Assembly: GCA_938045085.1 (NCBI GenBank)
Contig: CALINZ010000166.1
Coordinates: forward strand, 1 to 30,828
Source of the DNA: an uncultured Collinsella sp.
GTDB lineage: Bacteria; Actinomycetota; Coriobacteriia; Coriobacteriales; Coriobacteriaceae
Reading direction: 5' to 3'
DNA length: 30,828 nucleotides
The notes under the pieces were generated by a model. The model saw only the letters and a program-made list of their open reading frames with translations. It did not search any database and was not told the origin of the DNA. Below, piece by piece: positions 6,107 to 13,968 of this stretch (position 1 is its first letter; the number at the start of each line of letters is the position of its first letter). The position numbers and the translations under genes are program-made.

Positions 6107-6982
6107 CTATACAAGACCCCAGGTCTTGACCTCTTGGTCGAGCCAGCCGTCGGCCAGGCGATCGCAAATCACCTGATCGACCACGGCCGAAAGGTCGCAG
6201 CCCTTCTTGGTCGCCACGCCGTAGCCCTGCTCGCCAAACTTGACCTCGGGCTGCAGCAGCTCAACGGTCTCGTTCATGTAACCGGCCAGCGTGGAGCGGT
6301 CCATGGCAAAGACGTCGATATTGCCGGCGTCGAGCGAACTCTTGATGATGGGGTAGCCGCTAAAGGCCCTAAACTCTGGCTTGCAGCTAAAGCCGTTGTC
6401 CTTGATCATCTGCTCGATCAGGCCCTGCGTGGTGGCACCCTGGCTCACACCAATGACCTTGCCGTCCAGGTCCTCAATCGAGGTAAAGCCCGAACGCTTC
6501 TTGACCATGAGTCCCACGTAGTCGGTGCGGTACGGCGTCGAGAAATCCCAGCTCTTCTTGCGCTCGTCGGTGATGGTGTAGGTCGCCGCGACCACGTCGA
6601 GTTGGCCGTTATCGATCAGCGGGCCGCGTGTCTTGGGCGTTACGTCGGTAAACTCGACAAGCTCCTGGGCGCGGGCCTCCTTGTAGCTCACGCCAAAGAC
6701 GGCAGCGGCGATCTGGTAGCACAAATCGACCTCCATGCCCTCAAAGCGGCCCTTGGCGGTGTCGTAATAGCCGTAGCCGGGAACGTCCTTCTTAACGCCG
6801 GCATTCAGATGGCCACGCGACTTAATGGCCGCAAGCTTAGACCCCTTGTCGGAGTCCTCGCCGCTGGTGGAGTTGCCGCAACCGGCAAGCGCGATCCCCG
6901 TCAGCGCAAGCATACCGGCGCCCGCCAGCTGCAAAAAGTGACGGCGCGACACGGCCGTCCTTGTCATATCCGTCATGTCCAT
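6107..6982 (-). CDS. Amino acid ABC transporter substrate-binding lipoprotein (aspartate/glutamate type)
   Basis: The 291-residue extracellular solute-binding protein belongs to family 3. The N-terminus carries SRRHFLQ followed by a hydrophobic stretch ending in ALAGC, so it is a lipoprotein with a Tat-like twin-arginine signal. The mature part strongly resembles PEB1a-type aspartate/glutamate binders: GYGYYDTAKGRFEGMEVDLC, KTRGPLIDNGQLDVV and AATYTITDERKKSWDFS. Several Met codons lie close together (GTG 6985, ATG 6982, 6976, 6967), and none has a strong ribosome site; 6982 is a compromise. It lies 8 bp after the ATPase stop. Substrate assignment is by resemblance only. Confidence 0.88.
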   Translation of the reverse strand: MDMTDMTRTAVSRRHFLQLAGAGMLALTGIALAGCGNSTSGEDSDKGSKLAAIKSRGHLNAGVKKDVPGYGYYDTAKGRFEGMEVDLCYQIAAAVFGVSYKEARAQELVEFTDVTPKTRGPLIDNGQLDVVAATYTITDERKKSWDFSTPYRTDYVGLMVKKRSGFTSIEDLDGKVIGVSQGATTQGLIEQMIKDNGFSCKPEFRAFSGYPIIKSSLDAGNIDVFAMDRSTLAGYMNETVELLQPEVKFGEQGYGVATKKGCDLSAVVDQVICDRLADGWLDQEVKTWGLV

Positions 6983-6990
6983 CACCGCGC

Positions 6991-7722
6991 CTAGTGCAGA
7001 ATCTTGGACAGGAACTCGCGGCAGCGCGGGTTCTCGGGGTTATCGAAGAAGTGCTCGGGCGTGCCCTCCTCCAGAATGCGGCCGTCCTCCATAAAGATGA
7101 CGCGGTCGGCCACCTGACGCGCAAAACCCATCTCGTGCGTCACGCAGATCATGGTGATGTCCTCCTGCGCGAGCTCAATCATAACGTCCAGAACCTCCTG
7201 GACCATCTCGGGGTCGAGCGCCGAGGTCGGCTCGTCAAACAGGATGATGGGCTGCTTGGTGCACAGGGCACGGGCGATGGCGATGCGCTGCTGCTGACCG
7301 CCCGAGAGATTCTGCGGATACTCGCCGGCCTTATGCGCCATGCCAACGCGCTTGAGCGCGGCGATGGCGATCTCGGTCGCCTCCTCCTTGCTCTTCTTTT
7401 GCAGCTTGATGGGCGCGAGCGTCAGGTTGCCGAGCACCGTCATGTTGGGATACAGGTTGAACTGCTGAAACACCATGGAACTATACTTGCGAGCCATCTC
7501 CAGGTGATTCTTTTTGGTGAGCGGCGTACCGTCGATGACGACCTCGCCCGACGTGGGCTCCTCCAGATAATCGACGCAACGGATGAGCGTCGACTTACCC
7601 GAGCCGGAAGGCCCGATCATTACGAGCTTCTCGCCGCGCTTGACGGTGAGATTGATATCTTTGAGCACATGCAGGTCGCCAAAGTACTTGTTGAGATGCT
7701 TGATCTCGATCATGTCTGCCAT
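6991..7722 (-). CDS. Amino acid ABC transporter ATP-binding protein (GlnQ type)
   Basis: The 243-residue ATPase powers the importer encoded downstream. It has a Walker A GPSGSGKST (residues 37-45), signature LSGGQQQRIAIAR, Walker B IILFDEP and the switch histidine in ICVTHEM, all intact. Length and motif spacing match polar amino acid importers. The ATG at 7722 is preceded by AGGGAAGGGACATTC. As first gene of the leftward operon it sits about 35 bp below a possible -10 (TACAAT, 7763-7758). Confidence 0.93.
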   Translation of the reverse strand: MADMIEIKHLNKYFGDLHVLKDINLTVKRGEKLVMIGPSGSGKSTLIRCVDYLEEPTSGEVVIDGTPLTKKNHLEMARKYSSMVFQQFNLYPNMTVLGNLTLAPIKLQKKSKEEATEIAIAALKRVGMAHKAGEYPQNLSGGQQQRIAIARALCTKQPIILFDEPTSALDPEMVQEVLDVMIELAQEDITMICVTHEMGFARQVADRVIFMEDGRILEEGTPEHFFDNPENPRCREFLSKILH

Positions 7723-7757
7723 GAATGTCCCTTCCCTGCGTTTACACGAGTTGAACT

Positions 7758-7763
7758 ATTGTA
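7758..7763 (-). promoter_or_regulatory. Possible -10 (TACAAT) of the amino acid importer operon
   Basis: On the minus strand TACAAT lies about 36 bp before the ATPase start, in a short AT-richer patch. No convincing -35 is present at 16-18 bp. Confidence 0.3.
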
Positions 7764-7834
7764 CGGAAAGAACCGCGTTTCCGCAGCCCACACTACATTC
7801 CCGTAAAGAACCCGCAACCTTCCACCTGCTCGTT

Positions 7835-7909
7835 GGCACTCATTGGGGACAGACTTAAATGAGTACCTGCTCATTGGGCACTCATTTAAGTCTGTCCCCA
7901 ATGAGTGCC
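7835..7909. repeat. Long perfect inverted repeat of the GGGGACAG family
   Basis: The 30-bp perfect arms (7835-7864 and 7880-7909) each contain ATTGGGGACAGACTTAAATG or its complement and flank a 15-nt loop (7865-7879). It lies between the importer promoter and the terminator of the YqeY-domain gene. Such perfect arms suggest recent arrival or strong selection. Confidence 0.9.
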
Positions 7910-7918
7910 CAGCCCAGC

Positions 7919-7950
7919 AAAAAGGGGCGCGACCATGACGGCCACGCCCC
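7919..7950 (-). terminator. Intrinsic terminator of the YqeY-domain gene
   Basis: On the minus strand GGGGCGTGGCC and GGTCGCGCCCC form an 11-bp stem (two wobbles) with a 5-nt loop (7924-7950), followed by TTTTT (7919-7923). It lies about 30 nt past the stop codon of the gene at 7979. Confidence 0.85.
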
Positions 7951-7978
7951 TCGGCATCAACTATGTACCGCTCGGCCC

Positions 7979-8428
7979 CTACGCGAGTTTGGCGCCGACG
8001 ATCTTTGCTGCGGCCGGCTTGTCGAAGTTGCCGCCGGTTGCCTTGCCCAGGGCACCCATGACCTGGCCCATCTGCTTCTTGGACGTGGCACCCAGCTCGG
8101 CGATAACCTGCTCGATCAGAGCCTCGAGCTCCTCACCCGAAACCTGCGCGGGCAGCAGGCTCTCCAGAATCTTGACCTGCTCGGTCAGGTTGTCGGTACG
8201 CTCCTGGTCGGTGCCGGCCTTGATGGACATCTCCAGCGTCTCGCTCGTCTGCTTGATCAGACGCTTGATCATGCTGTTGACGTCTTCCTCGGTCACATCG
8301 CGGCGCTCGTTAACCTCGATATTCTTCACCTCGGCCTTAACCTGGCGAATGATGGACAGGCGAACCTTATCCTTGGCCTTCATGGCCGCGATCATTTCCT
8401 TCTGCAGCTCTTCGTTGGTCATCTGCAA
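7979..8428 (-). CDS. yqeY: GatB/YqeY domain-containing protein
   Basis: The 149-residue soluble protein is related to the C-terminal tRNA-binding tail of the GatB amidotransferase subunit. It is free-standing, as usual for YqeY. Recognisable parts are the helical start EMIAAMKAKDKVRLSIIRQV, the middle LTEQVKILESLLPAQ and the end TSKKQMGQVMGALGKATGG. The molecular role of YqeY is not established; tRNA-linked quality control is often suggested from its homology. The ATG at 8428 follows GAGAGGA; an ATG two codons later is also possible. It lies 48 bp downstream of the foldase gene and has its own terminator, so the two may share a transcript. Confidence 0.88.
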   Translation of the reverse strand: MQMTNEELQKEMIAAMKAKDKVRLSIIRQVKAEVKNIEVNERRDVTEEDVNSMIKRLIKQTSETLEMSIKAGTDQERTDNLTEQVKILESLLPAQVSGEELEALIEQVIAELGATSKKQMGQVMGALGKATGGNFDKPAAAKIVGAKLA

Positions 8429-8476
8429 ATCCTCTCTAATAGCGTGGGCGGCACTCGCGCGAGCACCGCCCCATGA

Positions 8477-9697
8477 TTACTCAGTCGTCGACGAATCGTC
8501 GGTCGAACTCTTGGTGACGCCCTTCAGGCTGACGTTATACGGGACGTCCTTGGGCATGGGGTTGACGGTGATGTCGGCATCCTTCTTGTACTGCTCCAGC
8601 CACTCGCTGTACACGGTGCTGGCCGCTTGCGTCTTCACCACATTGGAGACGTACTTCTTGATGGCCTTGGGCACCTGGTTGATGTCATCGACCTGATTAT
8701 CGACATGGAAGTAGTCGGTGCACTTGATGATGTGGTAGCCATAGGTCGACTCGACGACTTCGCTCACGTCGCCCTTGTTGAGTCCCTCGAGCGCCGTCTG
8801 GTAGCTGTCGACGAAAGTGGTGAGCTTATCCCAGCCCACATCACCCTTCTTCTCCTTGGAACCGGTGTCCTCGGAGTACTGCTCAACGGCGTCCTCAAAG
8901 CTCAGCTCACCGGAGTTGATCTTGTCCAGGCACTCCTGCGCCTTGGCCTTGGCGGCAGCCTTGTCCTCGTCGGAAGCGTCGGAATCAACCTTGATCAGGA
9001 TGTTCGACGAGCGACGGGCGTCGTTGTAGCTGGACAGGTTCTCGTTGATGTAATCGACAATCTCGCTGTCCTTGGGCTTGCTCGTGGGCGCGACGGCATC
9101 CTTGAGTTTCTGCTGCGCCAGACTCTCCTTGAGCGAGTCCTTGTAGGTGTCCTCGGTATAGCCGTAGGTCTTGAGGGTCTTCTTAAAGGCCTTGGCACCG
9201 CCCGCGCTCTTGCACGCGCCCTTCCAAGCCTTCTCGACCTCCTCGTCCGACACCGTCACGCCGTTCTCCTTCTGTGCCTGCTGAAGCAGAATCTGCTGCG
9301 TATAGGAGTCGATGAGTTGCTTGCGGTACTTCTTGGGCGTCAGGTCGTTGTCGACCAGATACTGCGCCCAGTCCTTGTCCTTGGTGTAGCCGTAGGACGT
9401 GCGCATGCTCATGATCTGCTTGGTCACGGTGTCCTCGGTAAGGTTGGTGCCGTTGATAGTGGCAGCAACACCGCCGGTCAGCTTGTAGCCCGAGGTGTCC
9501 TCAGCCTGCGACATAAGGCCGGAGCACGCCATCGCCGAGACGGAAAGCAGCATCGCCAGCACGCCGATGACCACCAGAACGATCTTGACGGTCTTAGACA
9601 CGTACGTCTTGCGCTGCTTCTTGCGAGAGCTGGAGGCAGCGCGGGCCTGCTGCTCGGGCGTCGGCGCGGCCTCGGAGTTCTTTTTCTTATTTGCCAT
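8477..9697 (-). CDS. Membrane-anchored PpiC-type peptidyl-prolyl isomerase (PrsA/SurA-like foldase)
   Basis: The 406-residue protein has a positively charged cytoplasmic start (about 35 residues, rich in Lys, Arg and Ala), one membrane segment (TVKIVLVVIGVLAMLLSVSA) and a long extracytoplasmic part. A Cys follows the membrane segment (SAMAC), but the lipobox is poor, so a plain N-terminal anchor is as likely as a lipoprotein. A SurA-N-like helical region is followed by a parvulin domain: SSNILIKVDSD, FEDAVEQYSEDTGSKEKKGD, VGWDKL and YGYHIIKCTDY. Such proteins help secreted proteins fold at the membrane surface. The start at 9697 is set by AAAGGCC upstream. The C-terminal tail is Ser/Thr/Asp-rich. 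Confidence 0.88.
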   Translation of the reverse strand: MANKKKNSEAAPTPEQQARAASSSRKKQRKTYVSKTVKIVLVVIGVLAMLLSVSAMACSGLMSQAEDTSGYKLTGGVAATINGTNLTEDTVTKQIMSMRTSYGYTKDKDWAQYLVDNDLTPKKYRKQLIDSYTQQILLQQAQKENGVTVSDEEVEKAWKGACKSAGGAKAFKKTLKTYGYTEDTYKDSLKESLAQQKLKDAVAPTSKPKDSEIVDYINENLSSYNDARRSSNILIKVDSDASDEDKAAAKAKAQECLDKINSGELSFEDAVEQYSEDTGSKEKKGDVGWDKLTTFVDSYQTALEGLNKGDVSEVVESTYGYHIIKCTDYFHVDNQVDDINQVPKAIKKYVSNVVKTQAASTVYSEWLEQYKKDADITVNPMPKDVPYNVSLKGVTKSSTDDSSTTE

Positions 9698-9773
9698 AGT
9701 TGGCCTTTCGCATAACGAATCGAACAAACGCCATTGTGTCACAACGCAGCCCCCGCGGCACGCTTGGTGCATT

Positions 9774-9856
9774 GGGGACAGGTTAATCTGCACCATTTTG
9801 GTGCAAAGGGGACAGCTCTGGCAGCCGGCAGTTAGGGACAGTCCCCAAGTGCCGGC
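9774..9856. repeat. Compound GGGGACAG repeat after the EIIA gene
   Basis: Three GGGACAG cores occur in 83 bp (9775-9781, 9808-9814 and 9835-9841). A 7-bp hairpin TGCACCA-TTT-TGGTGCA lies at 9789-9805. A second hairpin has 15-bp arms with two mismatches at 9824-9856, GCCGGCAGTTAGGGA against TCCCCAAGTGCCGGC. On the minus strand the element begins 11 nt past the EIIA stop codon. Confidence 0.75.
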
Positions 9857-9867
9857 TTAGCCCCACC

Positions 9868-10335
9868 TTAGAAGTGACGGCAGATGGCGTCGACCATGCC
9901 CTGGGGCGTGGTCTGGCCGAGCACGTCGGCTGCGGCATCGGCGTCCATAAAGATATTCATGAGCGCCTGCAGGGCCTCGACCTGGCCGCCCGGCTCGGCG
10001 ATGCCCAGATTGACGACGATCTGCGCCGGCACCGGAGCGCCCATGCCAGCCATAGCGTTAAATGTCACGGGCGCGGCGGGCTTCACCACCGCGATATAGG
10101 GCTTGGCCACAAACCCCGGATCGGTATGCGGAATGGCAATGTTTGCCGCCGGCATGGCAAGACCCGTGGGATAGGCATCCTCGCGCGTGCGAACGGCGTC
10201 GAGCCAACCGAACGCAATGTAGCCACGTGGTGCAAGCTCGCCCTCGAGCCGCGCAAACACCTCATCCGGTGTTGCACACTCCCAATCAAAAAACACCAGC
10301 TCAGGCGTAAACAGCGCTTCGTTATTACCAGACAT
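9868..10335 (-). CDS. PTS sugar transporter subunit IIA, galactitol/fructose type
   Basis: The 155-residue single-domain EIIA belongs to the fructose/mannitol superfamily. The phospho-accepting His70 lies in ANIAIPHTDP, preceded by YPTGLAMP as in galactitol-type EIIA proteins. Such proteins take phosphate from HPr and pass it to a cognate EIIB. No EIIB, EIIC or sugar-metabolism gene is in the window, so this is an orphan that either serves a transporter elsewhere or has a regulatory role like PtsN. The ATG at 10335 follows AAGGAGGCGG, a strong ribosome site. A compound palindrome follows the stop. Confidence 0.85.
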   Translation of the reverse strand: MSGNNEALFTPELVFFDWECATPDEVFARLEGELAPRGYIAFGWLDAVRTREDAYPTGLAMPAANIAIPHTDPGFVAKPYIAVVKPAAPVTFNAMAGMGAPVPAQIVVNLGIAEPGGQVEALQALMNIFMDADAAADVLGQTTPQGMVDAICRHF

Positions 10336-10365
10336 AAGCCGCCTCCTTCTTTTCATTCCCTGTCT

Positions 10366-11832
10366 TTAGGCCCAATACGGAATATACCTTTTGTATTTGG
10401 AACCCGCGTCCTCGTCCTCTTCCTTTATCAATGCCTCTTCCAGGCACTCTTTGATTAGACGAGACATCGCCACCGTGTTTTTCTTTTCATCGGAAAGTCC
10501 AAAACGCTCTCGCAGCGACTGATTGCTCATCGACTCACCTTGGGCATACAAAAGACAGGCATGCCAGTACACGGCGTTTTTTCGCTCACTTTTTTTCATT
10601 CGAGTATACGGACAGTCGCAATAGAGCGTCACGAGCGTTCCCAGCCCGCCCTCACTCTTGATAACCGGTGAAGGCATGCCGGCTTTTTCGAGCGAATCTA
10701 CGATTAAATCCCAGCCTGTACCGCCTTCTTCGCAAAGATCCATTTGGCGCATGAGGGACGCTATCATCGAATTTCGCGTTTTCGGCTGGGCGTTGAGCAC
10801 TCGTTCTGCCGGAATAAGCGTTGTCCCGGGATTAGAGAACTCAATGCGATTGTCGTAAATCGCAACAAGAGGCCCCGCCGTATTGTCAGCAATGTCTTGA
10901 TGAATCACGGCGTTTGATAGTAACTCGCGAATCGCCCTTTGAGGATAAGCCGTCTGAATACGTCGAAATGCGCCATCCAGTGCCTCAACAGCCGGAATCA
11001 TCGACATGACCAGCTGTTCAGCCTGTGGAAGCGCCAAAGCGTAGCCCTTGTCGATTTCAGTATCCCCGACAATGTCAAAACTGCCTTTTCCCGCATATCG
11101 CACGATTCGCAGCATGCGTTTCCTGAGCTCCGGGTAGCGAGAGAGCTTTTTTCCCACCAGAAGCATTCCCAAGCGCGTCACACTATATCGGCCGTTATCT
11201 TGACGACGAATCAGCTCTTGTTCACAAAGAGCAAGCATCACTCCGTCCAAATCGACAGGTCTTCTCAATCTGCACAACTCAAAATACGCATCAACATCTA
11301 GTATTTCGGCGACCTCTCGAGATGTCAGATCTCTCTCAACTACAGCGAGCTCCGCGTTCCCTGACTGTAAGCGACGCCACAGCTCCGCCTCTCGTGCACT
11401 ACCGGGAACCAGTTCTGCCGTCGAAGAGCCCTCTCGAATGTAGGCTGTCTTATCAAAATAGACCGGCTGAGCGCTCGCGGCGTGCACTTTCAACACCACA
11501 AAGTGCTTTGTCTCATGATCAATAACCGCAAACTCGTAATTCGCATTGTTTGAGAGCGCAAGCTTGAGCCACATCAAAAGCTCTTGGTTTCCCTTACCCT
11601 TTGCGTGATATGGGTTGAACTGGGTGCCCACAAGCTCATGCGTACCGTCGCTCACGCCCCAGATCTTATAGGCATATGCGCGGCCGCAGTAAGCGGCAGC
11701 ATTGGCAAGCGCCGAGATGTCACGCCCCGTTCTAACGGGATCGCTATTGCCTTCTTTAAATTCAAGCCACTCGGTTTCATCAGGATAACCGACGAGTGAA
11801 TAAATCAGCTCCATGCCATCTGCTTCACCCAT
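10366..11832 (-). CDS. AlbA-domain / HATPase (COG2865-like) ATP-binding protein, probably acquired
   Basis: The 488-residue protein has an N-terminal AlbA_2-type domain (TEWLEFKEGNSDP, ISALANAAAYCGRAYAYKIWGV), a middle winged-helix-like part, and a GHKL-type HATPase-like region (IRELLSNAVIHQDI followed by VAIYDNRIEFSNPG and EEGGTGWDLI). Such proteins are often annotated as transcriptional regulators or RecG-like helicases, but they have no helicase motor; the function is unknown. Base use is clearly AT-richer than neighbours, with many A- or T-ending codons, and the upstream region is AT-rich, which suggests horizontal acquisition. The ATG at 11832 has AAGGAGG upstream. It lies 30 bp above the EIIA start, so the two genes may be co-transcribed. 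A role in mobile-element defence is possible but not shown. Confidence 0.8.
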   Translation of the reverse strand: MGEADGMELIYSLVGYPDETEWLEFKEGNSDPVRTGRDISALANAAAYCGRAYAYKIWGVSDGTHELVGTQFNPYHAKGKGNQELLMWLKLALSNNANYEFAVIDHETKHFVVLKVHAASAQPVYFDKTAYIREGSSTAELVPGSAREAELWRRLQSGNAELAVVERDLTSREVAEILDVDAYFELCRLRRPVDLDGVMLALCEQELIRRQDNGRYSVTRLGMLLVGKKLSRYPELRKRMLRIVRYAGKGSFDIVGDTEIDKGYALALPQAEQLVMSMIPAVEALDGAFRRIQTAYPQRAIRELLSNAVIHQDIADNTAGPLVAIYDNRIEFSNPGTTLIPAERVLNAQPKTRNSMIASLMRQMDLCEEGGTGWDLIVDSLEKAGMPSPVIKSEGGLGTLVTLYCDCPYTRMKKSERKNAVYWHACLLYAQGESMSNQSLRERFGLSDEKKNTVAMSRLIKECLEEALIKEEDEDAGSKYKRYIPYWA

Positions 11833-12050
11833 TGAGCCAGCCTCCTTGCGCTCATTTTTGATAACAAAATGTTAAATAGATGATAAATAGAATTATGCGC
11901 AATTTGAAGCCGAATGCCAAGTTTTCTGGTCGTTTTCCCAGATAATCTCATGCCGGAAGCTCGGCATTCCACATGAGAGTCGACTACTGTAATTGACAGG
12001 CAAGAAGAGCAGCCTATTCAATTCCAGCTAAATCAAGCAGCATAAAGCGC
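11833..12050. promoter_or_regulatory. AT-rich upstream region of the AlbA/HATPase gene
   Basis: This stretch contains the presumed leftward promoter of the gene at 11832; a possible -35 TTGCGC lies at 11902-11897 with AT-rich TATTTA-like sequence about 18 bp further on. A bulged hairpin (TCTCATG/CATGAGA at 11946-11978 with inner TGCCG/CGGCA) lies further upstream. No gene is visible. Confidence 0.35.
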
Positions 12051-12095
12051 AATAAAAAAGGCGGTTAGGCGTCTTCGATATGCCTAACCGCCTTT
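12051..12095 (-). terminator. Intrinsic terminator of purN
   Basis: A 14-bp perfect stem, AAAGGCGGTTAGGC on the minus strand (12095-12082) with its complement at 12070-12057, has an 11-nt loop. It is followed by TTTTTT. It starts 12 nt past the purN stop and closes the purF-purM-purN group. Confidence 0.9.
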
Positions 12096-12107
12096 ACAAG
12101 CGGGTAA

Positions 12108-12806
12108 TTATTTCACAGGATCCACGGCGACCTTGCCGCTCTCCAGCACGTGGACGCGGCCGTCGGCGAGCATTTGCACGACCTCGGGATACAGCACGTG
12201 CTCAATCGCGTGGATGTGCTCCTCGAGCGTGTCGACATCCCAACCTTCCTCGACAGCCAGCGCGCGCTGGGCGATGATGGGGCCGTTGTCGTAGATCTCG
12301 TTGGCAAAGTGCACGGTCACACCGGTTACCTTGACGCCGCGCGCAAAGGCATCGTCGATCGCATGCGCGCCGGTAAAGCTCGGCAGCAGTGCCGGATGCA
12401 AGTTGACCACGCGGTTGGGAAACGCCGCCAGCAGCGGCGTGTGCACCATGCGCATGTAACCGGCCATGACCACATATTCGCAGCCGCGCTCGAGCAGCTC
12501 GTGCGCGATGATCTCGTCGGCGGCGATGGGGTCGGCATAGACATCCTTGGACAGCGTGAGCGTCTGGATGCCCGCGCGCTCAGCGCGCTGCAAACCCTTA
12601 GCCGAAGGACGGCTCGACACCACAAGCTCAATCGAAGCGTTGAGCTTGCCGGCGGCGATCAGATCGATCAGCGCCTGCAGGTTGGTACCCGAACCGCTGA
12701 TGAGCACACCGATCTTGAGCGGCTCGGCCGTATCGGTGCCGGTCGGACGGGTGTAGGGCACAAAGCCCAGGCTCGCGGCAGCAGCCATCTGCTCGTTAGC
12801 GCTCAT
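12108..12806 (-). CDS. purN: Phosphoribosylglycinamide formyltransferase (GAR transformylase)
   Basis: PurN uses 10-formyl-tetrahydrofolate to formylate GAR, the third step of purine synthesis. The 232-residue product has the folate-enzyme signatures VLISGSGTNLQAL, the catalytic VNLHPALLPSFTGAHA (Asn and His) and the Asp in HFANEIYDNGPII. The ATG at 12806 overlaps the purM 3' end by 11 bp, so the two are translationally coupled. This start gives about 30 residues ahead of the usual PurN N-terminus (KIGVLISG). The extra stretch (MSANEQMAAAASLGF..) has no recognised function, and a later start cannot be excluded. Confidence 0.95.
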   Translation of the reverse strand: MSANEQMAAAASLGFVPYTRPTGTDTAEPLKIGVLISGSGTNLQALIDLIAAGKLNASIELVVSSRPSAKGLQRAERAGIQTLTLSKDVYADPIAADEIIAHELLERGCEYVVMAGYMRMVHTPLLAAFPNRVVNLHPALLPSFTGAHAIDDAFARGVKVTGVTVHFANEIYDNGPIIAQRALAVEEGWDVDTLEEHIHAIEHVLYPEVVQMLADGRVHVLESGKVAVDPVK

Positions 12807-13899
12807 CGGAGTACACGACCTTACCGGAGCCCTCGACGCACTCGCCCAAGCGGAACGGCTTCTCGCCCAGCGCGACCAGGGCCTCGGTCACGGCAGCCTC
12901 GTCCTCGGGGGCGACGATCAGGCACAGGCCAACGCCCATGTTGAAGGTCTTGCATGCCTCGTTGGGCGCGAGCTCGGCCTGGCGCGACACGTAGGTGATG
13001 ACGGGCGGAACGTCCCAACCCATCTCGGCGCCGTTGCGGGTGACCACGGCGTCGACGTCGTCGGCGAGCGCGCGGTTGAGGTTCTCGGTGATGCCGCCGC
13101 CGGTGATGTGGGCGATGGCGTGCACCGGAGCGCCACCGCGCAGCAGCTCCAGAATCGGCTTGACATAGATGCGCGTGGGGGCCAACAGGGCGTCTGCCAG
13201 CGATGCGCCGCCGAGTTCCTCGAGCGGACGGCTCAGCTCCTCGGCCTTAGCGGCGGCCTCGGGCGTGCCCGGCTTAATACCGTCGACGCCAATGACCTTA
13301 CGCACGAGCGAGTAGCCGTTGGAGTGCACGCCGGTGGAAGGCAGGCCCAGGATCACGTCGCCGGGGCGGACGTTCGCAGGGTCGAGCATCTTGGGACGGT
13401 CGACGACGCCCACGGTAAATCCGGCAAGGTCGTAGTCGGCAGGAGCCATGACGCCGGGGTGCTCGGCCATCTCGCCGCCCACGAGCGCGCAGCCCGCGAG
13501 CTTGCAGCCGTCGGCCACACCCTTGATGATCTTTGCCATGTGCTCGGCCTCGATGTGGCCGATGGCAACGTAGTCCAGGAAGAACAGCGGCTCGGCACCC
13601 GAAGCCAGAATGTCGTTGACGCACATAGCAACCAGGTCCTGGCCCACCGTCTCGTGACGGTCCATGATCTGGGCGAGCACGAGCTTGGTGCCCACGCCGT
13701 CGGTACCGCTAATCAGAATCGGGTCTTCCATATCCTTAAGCGCGGCAGCCGAGAACAGGCCACCAAAGCCACCGATGCCGCCGATGACCTCGGGACGGTT
13801 GGTGTCCTTAACCATCTGCTTAATAGCGTCAACGGCGCGGCCGCCCTCGGCGGTATCGACGCCGGCATCCTCATACGTCACATGCTTGCTGTCGCTCAT
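12796..13899 (-). CDS. purM: Phosphoribosylformylglycinamidine cyclo-ligase (AIR synthetase)
   Basis: PurM closes the imidazole ring of AIR from FGAM with ATP. The 367-residue product carries the family signatures GGIGGFGGLF, SGTDGVGTKLVLA, GHIEAEHMAKI, ALVGGEMAEHPGV, GLPSTGVHSNGYSL and HITGGGITENLNRAL. The ATG at 13899 follows GAGAGGAAGG. It lies between purF, 156 bp upstream, and purN, which it overlaps. A 9-bp perfect hairpin (13969-13977 with 13985-13993) and a 48-bp repeat lie in the purF-purM gap and could modulate read-through. Confidence 0.97.
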   Translation of the reverse strand: MSDSKHVTYEDAGVDTAEGGRAVDAIKQMVKDTNRPEVIGGIGGFGGLFSAAALKDMEDPILISGTDGVGTKLVLAQIMDRHETVGQDLVAMCVNDILASGAEPLFFLDYVAIGHIEAEHMAKIIKGVADGCKLAGCALVGGEMAEHPGVMAPADYDLAGFTVGVVDRPKMLDPANVRPGDVILGLPSTGVHSNGYSLVRKVIGVDGIKPGTPEAAAKAEELSRPLEELGGASLADALLAPTRIYVKPILELLRGGAPVHAIAHITGGGITENLNRALADDVDAVVTRNGAEMGWDVPPVITYVSRQAELAPNEACKTFNMGVGLCLIVAPEDEAAVTEALVALGEKPFRLGECVEGSGKVVYSDER

Positions 13900-13968
13900 C
13901 TGAGCCTTCCTCTCCCACTACCGTCCGCCGCCCGGGCGCCAAACGGTGCTCATAGTTGCGTTCATTTC

